64,000 nucleotides of DNA from Clostridium puniceum (GTDB lineage: Bacteria > Bacillota > Clostridia > Clostridiales > Clostridiaceae): positions 1 to 64,000 of the forward strand of contig NZ_LZZM01000223.1 in assembly GCF_002006345.1 (NCBI RefSeq), written 5' to 3'. This document shows, piece by piece, positions 43,841 to 52,620 of the stretch. The notes beneath the pieces were generated by a model. It had not been told where the DNA came from. It ran no database searches and was given only the letters and a program-made list of their open reading frames with translations. Positions within the stretch are counted from its first letter, which is position 1. Each line of letters opens with the position of its first letter. Made by a program: the position numbers and the translations under genes.

Positions 43841-45001
43841 TTTAGAAATCTTATTAAGAATAATAAGTAAAACTGTTAATGCAATTATTATTAATAGTGG
43901 TTGTAAATATGTATATACACATGAAAAAGAATTTGACATAAGCTTAGATGTGTATATACTTGTAGGTAATAATTTAAATAATACATAAGTTGTAGCAAAG
44001 CTAAAGATTCCTTGAATTATCTTAAAAAAAATATATTTATTATAATTAATTTTAGTTTCACTAACAAAGGAACTAACTTGAACAATTACAGCAAGACCAG
44101 AAAATGAACATAAGAAGCTTATTATACTTAATTTAAGTGAAAGAGGAAGAGAAAGTGTAGATATAATGTTACAACCATTTGTCATTTCTATGCTTCCTAA
44201 AAATAAACAGTATAAGGTCCCATTAGGTAAGGTTAAAAAAGTTTCTAATTGCTTAAATATAATATAAAAATAATTATTGTTTTTAACTAGAGAAATTACA
44301 ACAGAAAAAATTACGATAAAACCTCCAATAGATAATGTAGTATTTATTCCATTTTGAACTGCATTTTTTATTGAGGTGCCAAAATTCACTGTTTCATATT
44401 TAGAATATGTTGGAGAACTTAATTTAATATTGGTTCTCTTTTTTTTGGTTACAAGTCCTATGAACAGAATGGACAGGTAATTCCCAATAAGTAAAATATA
44501 ACCTAGTGATATATTTTTTAATAAAATTCCGGCTACAGATCCAATTAGAAATAATGGACCAACATTAGATGCGATGTTCAATAGTCTTTCATACTCCTCT
44601 TTTTCTATGTAATCCATAGCGTATAAATCAACACAATACTTAGCACCTAGTGGGTAACCGCACAAAATGCTTGCAACAATAGGAAACGAGCAATTTTTAG
44701 AAAGTCCGAGTGGTCTACAGATCAAAGGCCCAAGAAACTTAGAATAAAGGCTAATTCCATCATAATATATTAATAAATTACAAATAACTATAAATGGGAA
44801 AGTTGTTGGTAATATAGACTTGTACCATAATTTGCAGCCATCAATAGCAGCAGAAATACATTGGTTTATATTTAATATAAAAAGAATTATAAATATGGAA
44901 ATAAACATGCAAATTATAATATTTCTTTTTATATTAAGTAGTCTAATCAATAAAATAATTAAGCTGATAATTAGAAACCATAAGATAATAATATATATCA
45001 T
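43820..45001 (-). CDS. ylbJ: Sporulation integral membrane protein YlbJ
   Basis: A multi-pass membrane protein (about ten hydrophobic segments) needed for proper spore formation in Bacillus, where it is made under sigma-E. It contains the nucleoside-transporter-like gate motif region (CKLWYKSILPTTFPFIVICNLL) and GYPLGAKYC. Length 393 aa. ATG at 45001 with GGAG on the minus strand. It is convergent with, and overlaps, the coiled-coil gene by 21 bp. In B. subtilis ylbJ also lies next to coaD. Confidence 0.93.
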   Translation of the reverse strand: MIYIIILWFLIISLIILLIRLLNIKRNIIICMFISIFIILFILNINQCISAAIDGCKLWYKSILPTTFPFIVICNLLIYYDGISLYSKFLGPLICRPLGLSKNCSFPIVASILCGYPLGAKYCVDLYAMDYIEKEEYERLLNIASNVGPLFLIGSVAGILLKNISLGYILLIGNYLSILFIGLVTKKKRTNIKLSSPTYSKYETVNFGTSIKNAVQNGINTTLSIGGFIVIFSVVISLVKNNNYFYIIFKQLETFLTLPNGTLYCLFLGSIEMTNGCNIISTLSLPLSLKLSIISFLCSFSGLAVIVQVSSFVSETKINYNKYIFFKIIQGIFSFATTYVLFKLLPTSIYTSKLMSNSFSCVYTYLQPLLIIIALTVLLIILNKISKLLFHAA

Positions 45002-45032
45002 GAAATCAACTCCAATCTGTATTTCACACCTT

Positions 45033-45102
45033 TAAGGCATATAAAATGAAATAACAAGCCAAATTTATCAGTATATTGACTTGTTATTTTTTCATATACT
45101 TA
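45033..45102 (-). terminator. Hairpin between ylbJ and tmcAL (AAGGCATAT family)
   Basis: TAAGGCATATAAAATGAAATAACAAG (about 45033-45058) pairs with 45080-45102, with small bulges. Its left part is nearly identical to 20541-20557. On the minus strand it ends tmcAL transcription before ylbJ; a T-rich stretch lies at its 3' side. Confidence 0.65.
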
Positions 45103-45137
45103 ATCTATATATATTATTATGTTTATATAAATTATTA

Positions 45138-46334
45138 CTATATTATTATTGGACCTTTTAAATAATCTGCCATAGGATTTATATTTTGATTTAAAAGAGA
45201 ATATGCTTTAGTTGCTAAAATATCAATTTTCATATGATCACACAAATTATTTCTAGGAACCTTTGTTATTATATCAATACTTTCATTTGATTTTATGTCT
45301 TTTAGCATATTGCGACCGATAGAATTAAAGCCAAGAACTCTTGCGTATGGTGCAATCATTTTAGATAAATTAAGCAAATCAAATTCTTCAAGATTTAAAA
45401 AGCTTTGAGCAAGTATTCTATTAATTCTAGTATAGGTATATCTTTTGCTTTTAGAATTTAGTATTAGTTCATTTAAAGAATTAGAATTTAAAACCTCTTT
45501 TAGTATTTTATTTTCTAAGCCTTCAGAAATATCAGGTAAATTTAAAAGGGATTTTTCATTTGTAAATAGTTTATATTTAATGTATTTAAACATATCATCT
45601 TCAAAAATGAATGAATAATTTGAAGATGATAGATCACATAAAATATCATAACTAGCTTTTGGAAGAACATCAATTAATTCGTTTAGTGAATTTTCTTTTA
45701 GATGCTTTCTTATAGACGTAGCGGAGGAATAAGAAGCATTTAAATAATTATCATTATAGGAGGAACCTTCTCTTTTTAAAGTTTTAGGGGTTATTTCACT
45801 TTGTAATATCATTAAAGCTTTTATATATTCAATAGCCAAAATATTATTTGAACTAGATAATACATTAAAAACAGCATTAGAATTTAAATATTTATTAAGG
45901 GCATTTGCACGGCTCAAATGAAAAGGTAAGCCTAAATTTAAATTACTTTTTAAAAGCTTTTTATACTCAATAGGCTCAATAACTAAGGTTTTAGCTATAC
46001 TTTCTAAAATATCTACGCTGCCTTCTTCACTTCCAAAATACAAATTATCTACGATACCTAATGAATTTAATAGAGAAACACTTCCAAAAGCAAAATATTC
46101 AGCAGAAGATAATGCATATACAGCAGGTAATTCTAAAACTAAATCGACTCCGTTCTTAATAGCCATTTCTGCTCTTTTCCATTTATCTATAATTCCGGGG
46201 ATTCCCCTTTGCATGAAATTACCACTCATAACACAAACTATTCCATTAGCATTTGTGTCAGATTTTGCATTTTTAAGATGATATTCATGTCCTTTGTGAA
46301 ATGGATTATATTCTGTAATTATTCCTGTAATCAT
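45138..46334 (-). CDS. tmcAL: tRNA(Met) cytidine acetate ligase TmcAL
   Basis: Uses acetate and ATP to form N4-acetylcytidine at the wobble position of elongator tRNA(Met). The N-terminal nucleotidyltransferase site is GIITEYNPFHKGHEYHL, with HxGH-type residues; VCVMSGNFMQRGIPGIIDKWKRAEMA and the SATSIRKHL motif are also present. Length 398 aa. ATG at 46334 behind AAGGAGAA. Confidence 0.95.
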   Translation of the reverse strand: MITGIITEYNPFHKGHEYHLKNAKSDTNANGIVCVMSGNFMQRGIPGIIDKWKRAEMAIKNGVDLVLELPAVYALSSAEYFAFGSVSLLNSLGIVDNLYFGSEEGSVDILESIAKTLVIEPIEYKKLLKSNLNLGLPFHLSRANALNKYLNSNAVFNVLSSSNNILAIEYIKALMILQSEITPKTLKREGSSYNDNYLNASYSSATSIRKHLKENSLNELIDVLPKASYDILCDLSSSNYSFIFEDDMFKYIKYKLFTNEKSLLNLPDISEGLENKILKEVLNSNSLNELILNSKSKRYTYTRINRILAQSFLNLEEFDLLNLSKMIAPYARVLGFNSIGRNMLKDIKSNESIDIITKVPRNNLCDHMKIDILATKAYSLLNQNINPMADYLKGPIII

Positions 46335-46488
46335 TGATAATATTCTCCTTAATTTAATAAAAAATATATATTAAAATTTGAAATCTAATATTTACATAAG
46401 CATGTGGATATATACCTATTCTATGATAATCTAATAATAAGTATAGCATATATATTTTGATTAACAATGATTGATGAAAGCCTAAAAA

Positions 46489-46545
46489 GAAAGTTCGAAG
46501 AACGAAATGTGAAATTTCCAGTCTCACTTTTTCTTTGGAATTTCT
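46489..46545 (+). repeat. Dispersed repeat copy between tmcAL and pta
   Basis: The left part (46489-46515) matches 25092-25118 (core AAAGTTCGAAGAA). The right part, with CTCACTTTTTCTTTGGAATTTCT, resembles the 21666-21689 inverted-repeat arm. GAAATTTCCA and TGGAATTTC can fold into a hairpin. It has no coding potential. Confidence 0.65.
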
Positions 46546-46874
46546 AATCTATAGCCTAATTAAAATGTACAATTGTAATTAGGCTATTAATTAGAAATTT
46601 GTATAATATTAGTAAGTGGATTATAATTACTAATACTTAGTTACAGGAAGTGGAAATCCTAAAAAAATATTGTTAAAAAAAAAACTTTAGCTATATTCCT
46701 AGATTAAATATAAATTTTAAAAATAGTTAGAAAATTCTGAAAGAAAAGATTTTTTGAACTTAGCATATTAATATGTAAAAGTAGAGCTCATTTGATGATT
46801 TTGCTATAGAAATATGAGTTTTAGAGGAGAGAAATCCTTATAAAGACTTAGAATGGTAGAGTTTTCAATGTATA

Positions 46875-46911
46875 AAAACTCCTTAAATTAATACATTTTA
46901 AGGAGTTTTTA
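46875..46911. terminator. Orphan terminator upstream of pta
   Basis: AAAAACTCCTTAAA and TTTTAAGGAGTTTTT form a 13-14 bp stem (46875-46887 with 46897-46910) with A-/T-runs on both sides. No gene precedes it on the plus strand within 500 bp. Confidence 0.85.
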
Positions 46912-47060
46912 TAGAGAATATATTAGAAAAATAAATTAATAAAAAAAAAAATTAAATTGTTAAAAATTATACTTTTACTATATAGTTATTTTGCAATATC
47001 ATTGTTAGACAATTCAGATTATTGCCAATCTAAAGACTTCAATTTTGTAAAGAATTTATG

Positions 47061-47090
47061 TTGAAAAAACCATCAATATAGGAGTATAGT
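47061..47090 (+). promoter_or_regulatory. Candidate sigma-A promoter of pta-ackA
   Basis: TTGAAA (47061-47066) and TATAGT (47085-47090) are separated by 18 bp, 38 bp before the pta start. Confidence 0.55.
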
Positions 47091-47128
47091 AATACTAGAG
47101 ATAGAATATAGAGAGGAGCAAAATAGAT

Positions 47129-48130
47129 ATGGACCTTATGAAAAAAATATGGAATGCGGCTCAAGTAGATAAGAAAAAAATTGTTTTACCAGAAGGTAAT
47201 GAAGAAAGAACTATAGTAGCTGCAGAAAAGATACATGAATTAGGACTGGCTTATCCAATTTTAATTGGAAATGAAGAAGAAATTTTAAATAAATCAAAGG
47301 AATTAGATGTTGATTTATCAGGAGTTCAAATAATAGATCCAGATAAAGCAGAAAACTTAAACAAATATATTACTGCCTTTTATGAGCTTAGAAAGAGTAA
47401 GGGCGTAACAATGGAAAAAGCAGATAAAATAGTTAGGGATCCTCTATATTTTGGAACTATGATGGTAAAATTAGATGATGCAGATGGTATGGTTTCAGGA
47501 GCTGTTCATACTACTGGAGATTTACTTAGACCAGGGTTACAAATAATAAAGACAGCACCGGGGGTATCTGTTGTTTCAAGCTTTTTTATAATGCAAATTC
47601 CTGGATCAACTTATGGAGAAGAAGGAACTCTTATATTCTCAGACTGTGCGGTTAATCCAAATCCAAATGAAGATCAATTGGCAGCAATTGCAATTGCAAC
47701 AGCTGAAACAGCTAAGAATTTATGTAATATGGATCCTAAAGTAGCAATGTTATCGTTCTCTACAATGGGAAGTGCAGATAATGAATTAGTAGATAAGGTG
47801 AGAAATGCTACACAAAAAGCAAAGCAATTAAGACCTGATTTAGATATAGATGGAGAATTACAATTGGATGCCGCTATTGTTAAGAAAGTAGCAGATCAAA
47901 AAGCATCTAATAGTACAGTAGCTGGAAAAGCAAATGTTTTAGTATTCCCAGATTTGCAATCAGGAAATATAGGATATAAGCTTGTTCAAAGATTTGCCAA
48001 TGCAGAAGCTATTGGGCCAGTTTGTCAAGGTTTTGCAAAACCAATAAATGATTTATCAAGAGGTTGTAGCTCAGATGATATAGTGAATGTTGTTGCATTA
48101 ACAGCAGTTCAAGCGCAAACTAATAAATAA
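47129..48130 (+). CDS. pta: Phosphate acetyltransferase
   Basis: Converts acetyl-CoA to acetyl phosphate in the fermentative acetate pathway, giving ATP with ackA. The short single-domain form (333 aa) has the family motifs VLPEGNEERT, KADKIVRDPLYFGTMMV and DAAIVKKVADQKASNSTVAGKANVLVFPDLQSGNI. Start ATG 47129 behind AGAGGAG. The ackA gene follows 33 bp later. Confidence 0.97.
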   Translation: MDLMKKIWNAAQVDKKKIVLPEGNEERTIVAAEKIHELGLAYPILIGNEEEILNKSKELDVDLSGVQIIDPDKAENLNKYITAFYELRKSKGVTMEKADKIVRDPLYFGTMMVKLDDADGMVSGAVHTTGDLLRPGLQIIKTAPGVSVVSSFFIMQIPGSTYGEEGTLIFSDCAVNPNPNEDQLAAIAIATAETAKNLCNMDPKVAMLSFSTMGSADNELVDKVRNATQKAKQLRPDLDIDGELQLDAAIVKKVADQKASNSTVAGKANVLVFPDLQSGNIGYKLVQRFANAEAIGPVCQGFAKPINDLSRGCSSDDIVNVVALTAVQAQTNK

Positions 48131-48163
48131 AATTAAAGATGGATATTAAAAGGAGACGAAGTT

Positions 48164-49369
48164 ATGAAAGTATTAGTTATAAATTGCGGTAGTTCTTCAT
48201 TAAAATATCAACTTATTGACATGAATAATGAAGAATCTTTAGCACAAGGTCTTGTTGAAAGAATAGGAATTAATGGGTCAATCTTAACTCAAAAGGTTGA
48301 AGGAAAAGATAAATATGAGGTTCAAACTACACTTAAAGATCACCAAGATGCAATTGAACTTGTTTTAAAAAGTTTAGTTGATGAAAAACATGGTGTGATA
48401 AAATCAATGGATGAAATATCAGCTGTTGGACATAGAGTTGTTCATGGTGGAGAAAAATATGCAAGTTCTGTAGTACTTGATGAAACTGTAATTAAAAATC
48501 TTGATGAATTTACAAAATTAGCACCACTTCATAACCCTCCAAACATAATAGGAATAAATGCTTGTAAAGCTCTTATGCCAAAAACTCCAATGGTAGCAGT
48601 TTTTGATACAGCATTCCATCAAACTATGCCTGAAAAAGCATATATGTATCCACTTCCATATGAATTATATAAAGAAGATCATATAAGAAGATATGGATTC
48701 CACGGAACGTCTCATAAATATGTAGCAGGAGAAATTGCAAAGTGGATGAATAAGGATGTTAAGGAATTAAAAACTATCACTTGTCATATAGGAAATGGTG
48801 TAAGTGTTACAGCAGTTGAAGGTGGAAGATCAGTAGATACTACAATGGGCTTTACTCCTTTAGATGGTATTATAATGGGATCAAGATCTGGAAGTATAGA
48901 TCCTGCAATAGTTACTTATTTAATTAAAGAAAAAGGATATTCTATAGATGAAATAAATGATATCTTAAATAAGAAATCAGGAATTTTGGGAATATCAGGA
49001 ATAGGAACAGATTTTAGAGATATTAGAAGTGCAGTTGAAAATGAAAATGATTCTAGAGCATTATTAGCTATGGATATATTTGGATACCAAATTAGAAAGC
49101 AAATAGGTGCTTATGCTGCAGTAATGGGTGGTGTAGATGCTATTGTATTTACAGCTGGAATTGGAGAACATGCTCCAGAAATAAGATCGAGAGCATTAGT
49201 TAATATGGAATTTTTGGGAATTGAAGTAGACTTAGAAAAAAATGAAAGCCATAATATTGGTGATGGAATGGAAATTTCTAAAGAAACTTCAAAAGTTAAA
49301 GTGGTTGTAATACCTACAAACGAAGAATTAATGATTGCAAAAGAAACTTTAGAATTAGTTCAAAAATAA
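48164..49369 (+). CDS. ackA: Acetate kinase
   Basis: Transfers phosphate from acetyl phosphate to ADP, making ATP and acetate. The sequence has VLVINCGSSSLKYQLI at the start, RVVHGGE, FDTAFHQTMP, RRYGFHGTSH, HIGNG and FTAGIGEHAPEIR; catalytic Arg, Asp and His positions are intact. Length 401 aa. Start ATG 48164 behind AGGAGACG. Forms one operon with pta. Confidence 0.98.
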   Translation: MKVLVINCGSSSLKYQLIDMNNEESLAQGLVERIGINGSILTQKVEGKDKYEVQTTLKDHQDAIELVLKSLVDEKHGVIKSMDEISAVGHRVVHGGEKYASSVVLDETVIKNLDEFTKLAPLHNPPNIIGINACKALMPKTPMVAVFDTAFHQTMPEKAYMYPLPYELYKEDHIRRYGFHGTSHKYVAGEIAKWMNKDVKELKTITCHIGNGVSVTAVEGGRSVDTTMGFTPLDGIIMGSRSGSIDPAIVTYLIKEKGYSIDEINDILNKKSGILGISGIGTDFRDIRSAVENENDSRALLAMDIFGYQIRKQIGAYAAVMGGVDAIVFTAGIGEHAPEIRSRALVNMEFLGIEVDLEKNESHNIGDGMEISKETSKVKVVVIPTNEELMIAKETLELVQK

Positions 49370-49409
49370 TTTAAGCACCTAAAAAGTTTGATGCTATAAA
49401 TAAAATACC

Positions 49410-49438
49410 TTGACTTTTAAGCGCTTGCTTTATATAAT
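49410..49438 (+). promoter_or_regulatory. Sigma-A promoter of yceD-rpmF
   Basis: TTGACT (49410-49415) and TATAAT (49433-49438) are separated by exactly 17 bp. It drives yceD and rpmF. Confidence 0.8.
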
Positions 49439-49536
49439 AAATTGTGTTTGTTTTATAAATATATGCGCTAAGGAGTGAAGAAAGATATTGTTGCGTGATT
49501 TATAATAAATTTATTATGCAATATATATCTGTAATT

Positions 49537-50043
49537 ATGAAAGTACAAATTTCAGATATTGTTTCAGGAAAAGATAGAAATAAAAAAATTGACTATGAAT
49601 TTGAAATTCCACAATTTGATTTTGAGGGTACTAAAATTAAATCAGCAGGCTCTTGTCATGTGGATGGTATAATTTCAGCCAATAATTATGTTTTAATGCT
49701 AAATGCTGAAATTAAAGTTAATTTAGAAATGATATGCTCAAGGTGTTTAGATACCTTTATCTATCCAATAGATATTGATATAGAAGAAAGGTTTACAACT
49801 AACAGTAAATCACAAGATGATGAGGCTGTTGTTGTATTTGATGATGTTTTAGACATCACCGAAATAGTTGAAACGAGTATAATTTCAACTTTACCTATTA
49901 AAAGAATTTGCAAAGATGATTGCAAAGGTCTTTGCCAAGAATGTGGATGTAATTTAAATTTTAATACATGTTCTTGTAATAATGAAGACGTAGATATACG
50001 TTTTGAAGCCTTGAGAGGCTTGTTTGATAATAAGGAGGTGTAA
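49537..50043 (+). CDS. YceD family (DUF177) protein
   Basis: YceD proteins are linked to 23S rRNA/large-subunit synthesis and almost always precede rpmF, as here (3 bp gap). The domain covers the chain, with the cysteines CSRCLDTF and the C-terminal group CKDDCKGLCQECGCNLNFNTCSC, which probably binds zinc. The start is uncertain: ATG 49537 gives the family-like start MKVQISDIVSGK and 168 aa but has no ribosome binding site. GTG 49495 is in frame, but AGGAG at 49471 is 19 bp before it. Initiation may be unusual. Confidence 0.85.
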   Translation: MKVQISDIVSGKDRNKKIDYEFEIPQFDFEGTKIKSAGSCHVDGIISANNYVLMLNAEIKVNLEMICSRCLDTFIYPIDIDIEERFTTNSKSQDDEAVVVFDDVLDITEIVETSIISTLPIKRICKDDCKGLCQECGCNLNFNTCSCNNEDVDIRFEALRGLFDNKEV

Positions 50044-50046
50044 AGT

Positions 50047-50229
50047 ATGGGTTGTCCAGCAAGAAAAACTGGTAAAGCAAAAACTAAGTCAAGAAGAGCT
50101 CAAACTTTTAAAGCTAGTTTACCTGGTATAGTAGAATGTCCACAATGCCATGAAATGAAACTTGCTCATAGAGTATGTAAAAGCTGTGGTTTTTACAAAG
50201 GTAAGGAAGTTGTAGCTTCTGCAAACTAG
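50047..50229 (+). CDS. rpmF: 50S ribosomal protein L32
   Basis: A small ribosomal protein of 60 aa with the family start GCPARKTGKAKTKSRRAQ. It is the zinc-binding form, with two CxxC pairs (CPQCHE and CKSCGF). AAGGAGGTG precedes the ATG. It is co-transcribed with yceD and closed by a hairpin after its stop. Confidence 0.97.
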   Translation: MGCPARKTGKAKTKSRRAQTFKASLPGIVECPQCHEMKLAHRVCKSCGFYKGKEVVASAN

Positions 50230-50230
50230 A

Positions 50231-50256
50231 AGAAAGTCTTTATGACTTTCTTTTCT
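50231..50256 (+). terminator. Terminator after rpmF
   Basis: GAAAGTC (50232-50238) and GACTTTC (50244-50250) form a short stem followed by TTTTCTT. Confidence 0.7.
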
Positions 50257-50486
50257 TATATACAAAAGAATATTATAAAGGTTTATTTTTATATGGATAC
50301 ATATGTTACGATTCAATTTTCAATTGAAAAAAAGTACGAAAATTAATTTAGATGTTAAATATTCAAAAAGTTAATTATTACAAAAGCATAAATTTTAACA
50401 AAAAATTAATGATAAAAGTGAATAGAGATGTTTAATGATTAAGACTGCTTTATTATTTGTATAAATACAATAAGAGGGGGATTAGA

Positions 50487-51488
50487 ATGAAGATAGCTAT
50501 AGATGGTATGGGTGGAGATAATGCACCTGTAGCTGTAATAGAAGGCGTAATTCAAGCCTTAAAGGAATATGATAACGTTGAATTATATATTACTGGACCA
50601 ACAGAAATCATAAATTCAGAATTGGCTAAATATACTTATCCCAAAGAACGTATTACTGTAGTTGATGCTAGAGAGATAATTCTACCTAGTGAACATCCAG
50701 CTATGGCCCTAAGAAAGAAAAAAGATGCCAGCATAGTTAAGGCGTTAAATTTAGTTAAAGAAGGAACTTGTGATGGAATAATATCTGGGGGAAGTACAGG
50801 GGCATTTTTAGCAGGATGTACTTTAATAGTGGGTAGAATTAAAGGTGTAGAAAGACCTGCACTTGCACCTTTAATGCCAGGTAGACGTGGGAATTTTATG
50901 ATAGTAGACGTTGGAGCTAATGTGGATTGTAAACCGTCATTTTTAGTTCAATTTGCAAAAATGGGAAAAATATATTACCAAAAGATCTTCGGTGTAAAAA
51001 ATCCTAGTATAGGACTTATTAATATTGGAGAAGAAGAGGAAAAGGGGAATGAGCTTACAAAAGCTACGTTTAAACTCTTAAAAGAAGAAAAAGGTCTTAA
51101 TTTTAAGGGGAATATAGAACCGAGAGAAATACCTACAGGAGATACTAATATTTTAGTAAGTGATGGCTTTGTGGGAAATACAGCTTTAAAAATGTATGAG
51201 GGAGCTGCTTCAAGTATTTTGGGAATAATAAAGGATGAGGTGATTAATTCATCAATTATATCCAAGTTAGGAATAGCGCTTTTAAAACCAGTGCTTAAAA
51301 ACTTGCTAAAAAAGTTTGATTATAAGGAATATGGTGGAGCACCATTTTTAGGTGTTGATGGAATTTGTATAAAAGCTCACGGTAGTTCCGACGCAAAAGC
51401 CTTTAAAAATGCTATTAAACAAACCAAAATTTTCTATGAAAATAATGTGTTAGAAGATATAAAAAATGAATTTTCTATAGAAAAATAA
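50487..51488 (+). CDS. plsX: Phosphate acyltransferase PlsX
   Basis: Converts acyl-ACP to acyl phosphate, the donor for glycerol-3-phosphate acylation by PlsY. The family start is MKIAIDGMGGDNAP; the central motif is SGGSTGAFLAG and the end part LGVDGICIKAHGSSD. ATG 50487 is used, with AGAGGGGG at 50472-50480; the frame is open from 50457. Length 333 aa. Unlike B. subtilis, no fapR precedes it, and I see no FapR-type site. acpP lies 79 bp downstream. Confidence 0.97.
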   Translation: MKIAIDGMGGDNAPVAVIEGVIQALKEYDNVELYITGPTEIINSELAKYTYPKERITVVDAREIILPSEHPAMALRKKKDASIVKALNLVKEGTCDGIISGGSTGAFLAGCTLIVGRIKGVERPALAPLMPGRRGNFMIVDVGANVDCKPSFLVQFAKMGKIYYQKIFGVKNPSIGLINIGEEEEKGNELTKATFKLLKEEKGLNFKGNIEPREIPTGDTNILVSDGFVGNTALKMYEGAASSILGIIKDEVINSSIISKLGIALLKPVLKNLLKKFDYKEYGGAPFLGVDGICIKAHGSSDAKAFKNAIKQTKIFYENNVLEDIKNEFSIEK

Positions 51489-51509
51489 TAAAATATATTG
51501 AAACTAATA

Positions 51510-51538
51510 TTGACGATTTAAACAATATATACTATTAT
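51510..51538 (+). promoter_or_regulatory. Candidate sigma-A promoter of acpP
   Basis: TTGACG (51510-51515) and TATTAT (51533-51538) are 17 bp apart, 29 bp before the acpP start. It gives acpP transcription independent of plsX. Confidence 0.55.
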
Positions 51539-51567
51539 CTAAATGTAGAACTTGGGAGGTGAAACAG

Positions 51568-51798
51568 ATGTTTGAAAAAATCCAAGCAATTATTGCTGAT
51601 AAATTAAGTATCGATGTAGAAAGCGTTGTTATGGAAGCATCTTTTATTGAAGATTTAAATGCTGACTCATTAGATATAGTTGAGCTTATAATGGCTCTAG
51701 AAGATGAACTAGATATCGAAATACCTGACGAAGATGTTGAAAACTTTAAAACAGTTGGAGATGTTGTCAATTACGTAAAAGCTCATCACGAAGAATAA
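51568..51798 (+). CDS. acpP: Acyl carrier protein
   Basis: The carrier of fatty-acyl chains, 76 aa, strongly acidic. The phosphopantetheine attachment site is the Ser in NADSLDIVEL (Ser34). ATG 51568 follows GGGAGG at 51553-51558; an in-frame GTG at 51559 is part of the site. Followed by a clear terminator. Confidence 0.97.
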   Translation: MFEKIQAIIADKLSIDVESVVMEASFIEDLNADSLDIVELIMALEDELDIEIPDEDVENFKTVGDVVNYVKAHHEE

Positions 51799-51801
51799 AA
51801 T

Positions 51802-51828
51802 AATCCCGCATGTCTGCGGGATTTTATA
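51802..51828 (+). terminator. Terminator after acpP
   Basis: AATCCCGCA (51802-51810) and TGCGGGATT (51814-51822) form a GC-rich 9-bp stem with a T-rich tail. Confidence 0.9.
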
Positions 51829-51921
51829 TTTTCAGATTTAATTAGTTTATTCTTGAATTTGTTATAGTTGAATCTAAAATGTTTTAGCAGGTTGAAGAAT
51901 ACACTTCAAGGAGTGGAATTG

Positions 51922-52620
51922 ATGAATAGATATACACTTAAAGAAATAGAGGAAAACCTAGGAGTTTATTTTAATAATCCTACTTTATTAAAAACAGCAC
52001 TTACACATAGTTCTTTTGGAAATCAATTTAAGGACGCTGAATATAATGAAAGGCTTGAATTTTTAGGTGATTCAGTATTGCAGCTTTGTATTACGGAATA
52101 TCTTTTTAATAACTTTAAGCATAAAAGTGAAGGGGAATTAACTAAGATAAGAAGTTTGATAGTTTGTGAAAATTCTCTTTATGAAATTGCAAAAAAGATA
52201 AATCTAGGGTCTTATATTAGAATGAGTAAAGGTGAAGAACTTACAGGCGGAAGAGAAAGAATTTCAATACAAGCCGATGCAGTTGAAGCAGTAATTGCTG
52301 CTGTCTATTTAGACAAAGGTATTGGATTTGTTAGAGATTTTATATTACTACATTTTGAAGAGGTTATAAAGAAGGCCATAAATAATGAAATAGTATTGGA
52401 CTTTAAGACAAAGCTTCAAGAGCTACTTCAAAAAGATGGAGAAATAGTAATTCAATATGAATTAACAAAATATGAAGGTCCGCCACATAGAAGAAAATTT
52501 TTTACTAATGTGATTATAGATAAAAAACTTATGGGTGAAGGTTCGGGCTATAGTAAAAAAGAAGCAGAACAAAATGCAGCTAAACAAGCGTTAGATAAAT
52601 TGGATGGTATGAATGAGTAA
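51922..52620 (+). CDS. rnc: Ribonuclease III
   Basis: A double-strand-specific RNase that processes rRNA. The signature is NERLEFLGDSVLQL, with the catalytic Asp/Glu; a second acidic site is QADAVEAVIAAVYLD, and the C-terminal dsRNA-binding domain ends in GYSKKEAEQNAAKQALDKL. ATG 51922 is chosen, with AAGGAG at 51908-51913; the longer frame from 51868 has no site. Length 232 aa. It overlaps the next gene by 8 bp. Confidence 0.97.
   Translation: MNRYTLKEIEENLGVYFNNPTLLKTALTHSSFGNQFKDAEYNERLEFLGDSVLQLCITEYLFNNFKHKSEGELTKIRSLIVCENSLYEIAKKINLGSYIRMSKGEELTGGRERISIQADAVEAVIAAVYLDKGIGFVRDFILLHFEEVIKKAINNEIVLDFKTKLQELLQKDGEIVIQYELTKYEGPPHRRKFFTNVIIDKKLMGEGSGYSKKEAEQNAAKQALDKLDGMNE

Larger units (their letters stand above)
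46335..47128. other. Largest non-coding gap (tmcAL to pta)
   Basis: This ~794-bp AT-rich gap has divergent genes on both sides. It contains the dispersed repeat at 46489, the hairpin TAGCCTAATTA/TAATTAGGCTA (46551-46586), the palindrome TATTAGTAA/TTACTAATA (46607-46635), a strong terminator at 46875 and the pta promoter. The terminator has no obvious gene before it, so an undetected short transcript or leader may lie upstream; I see no convincing small ORF. Confidence 0.6.
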
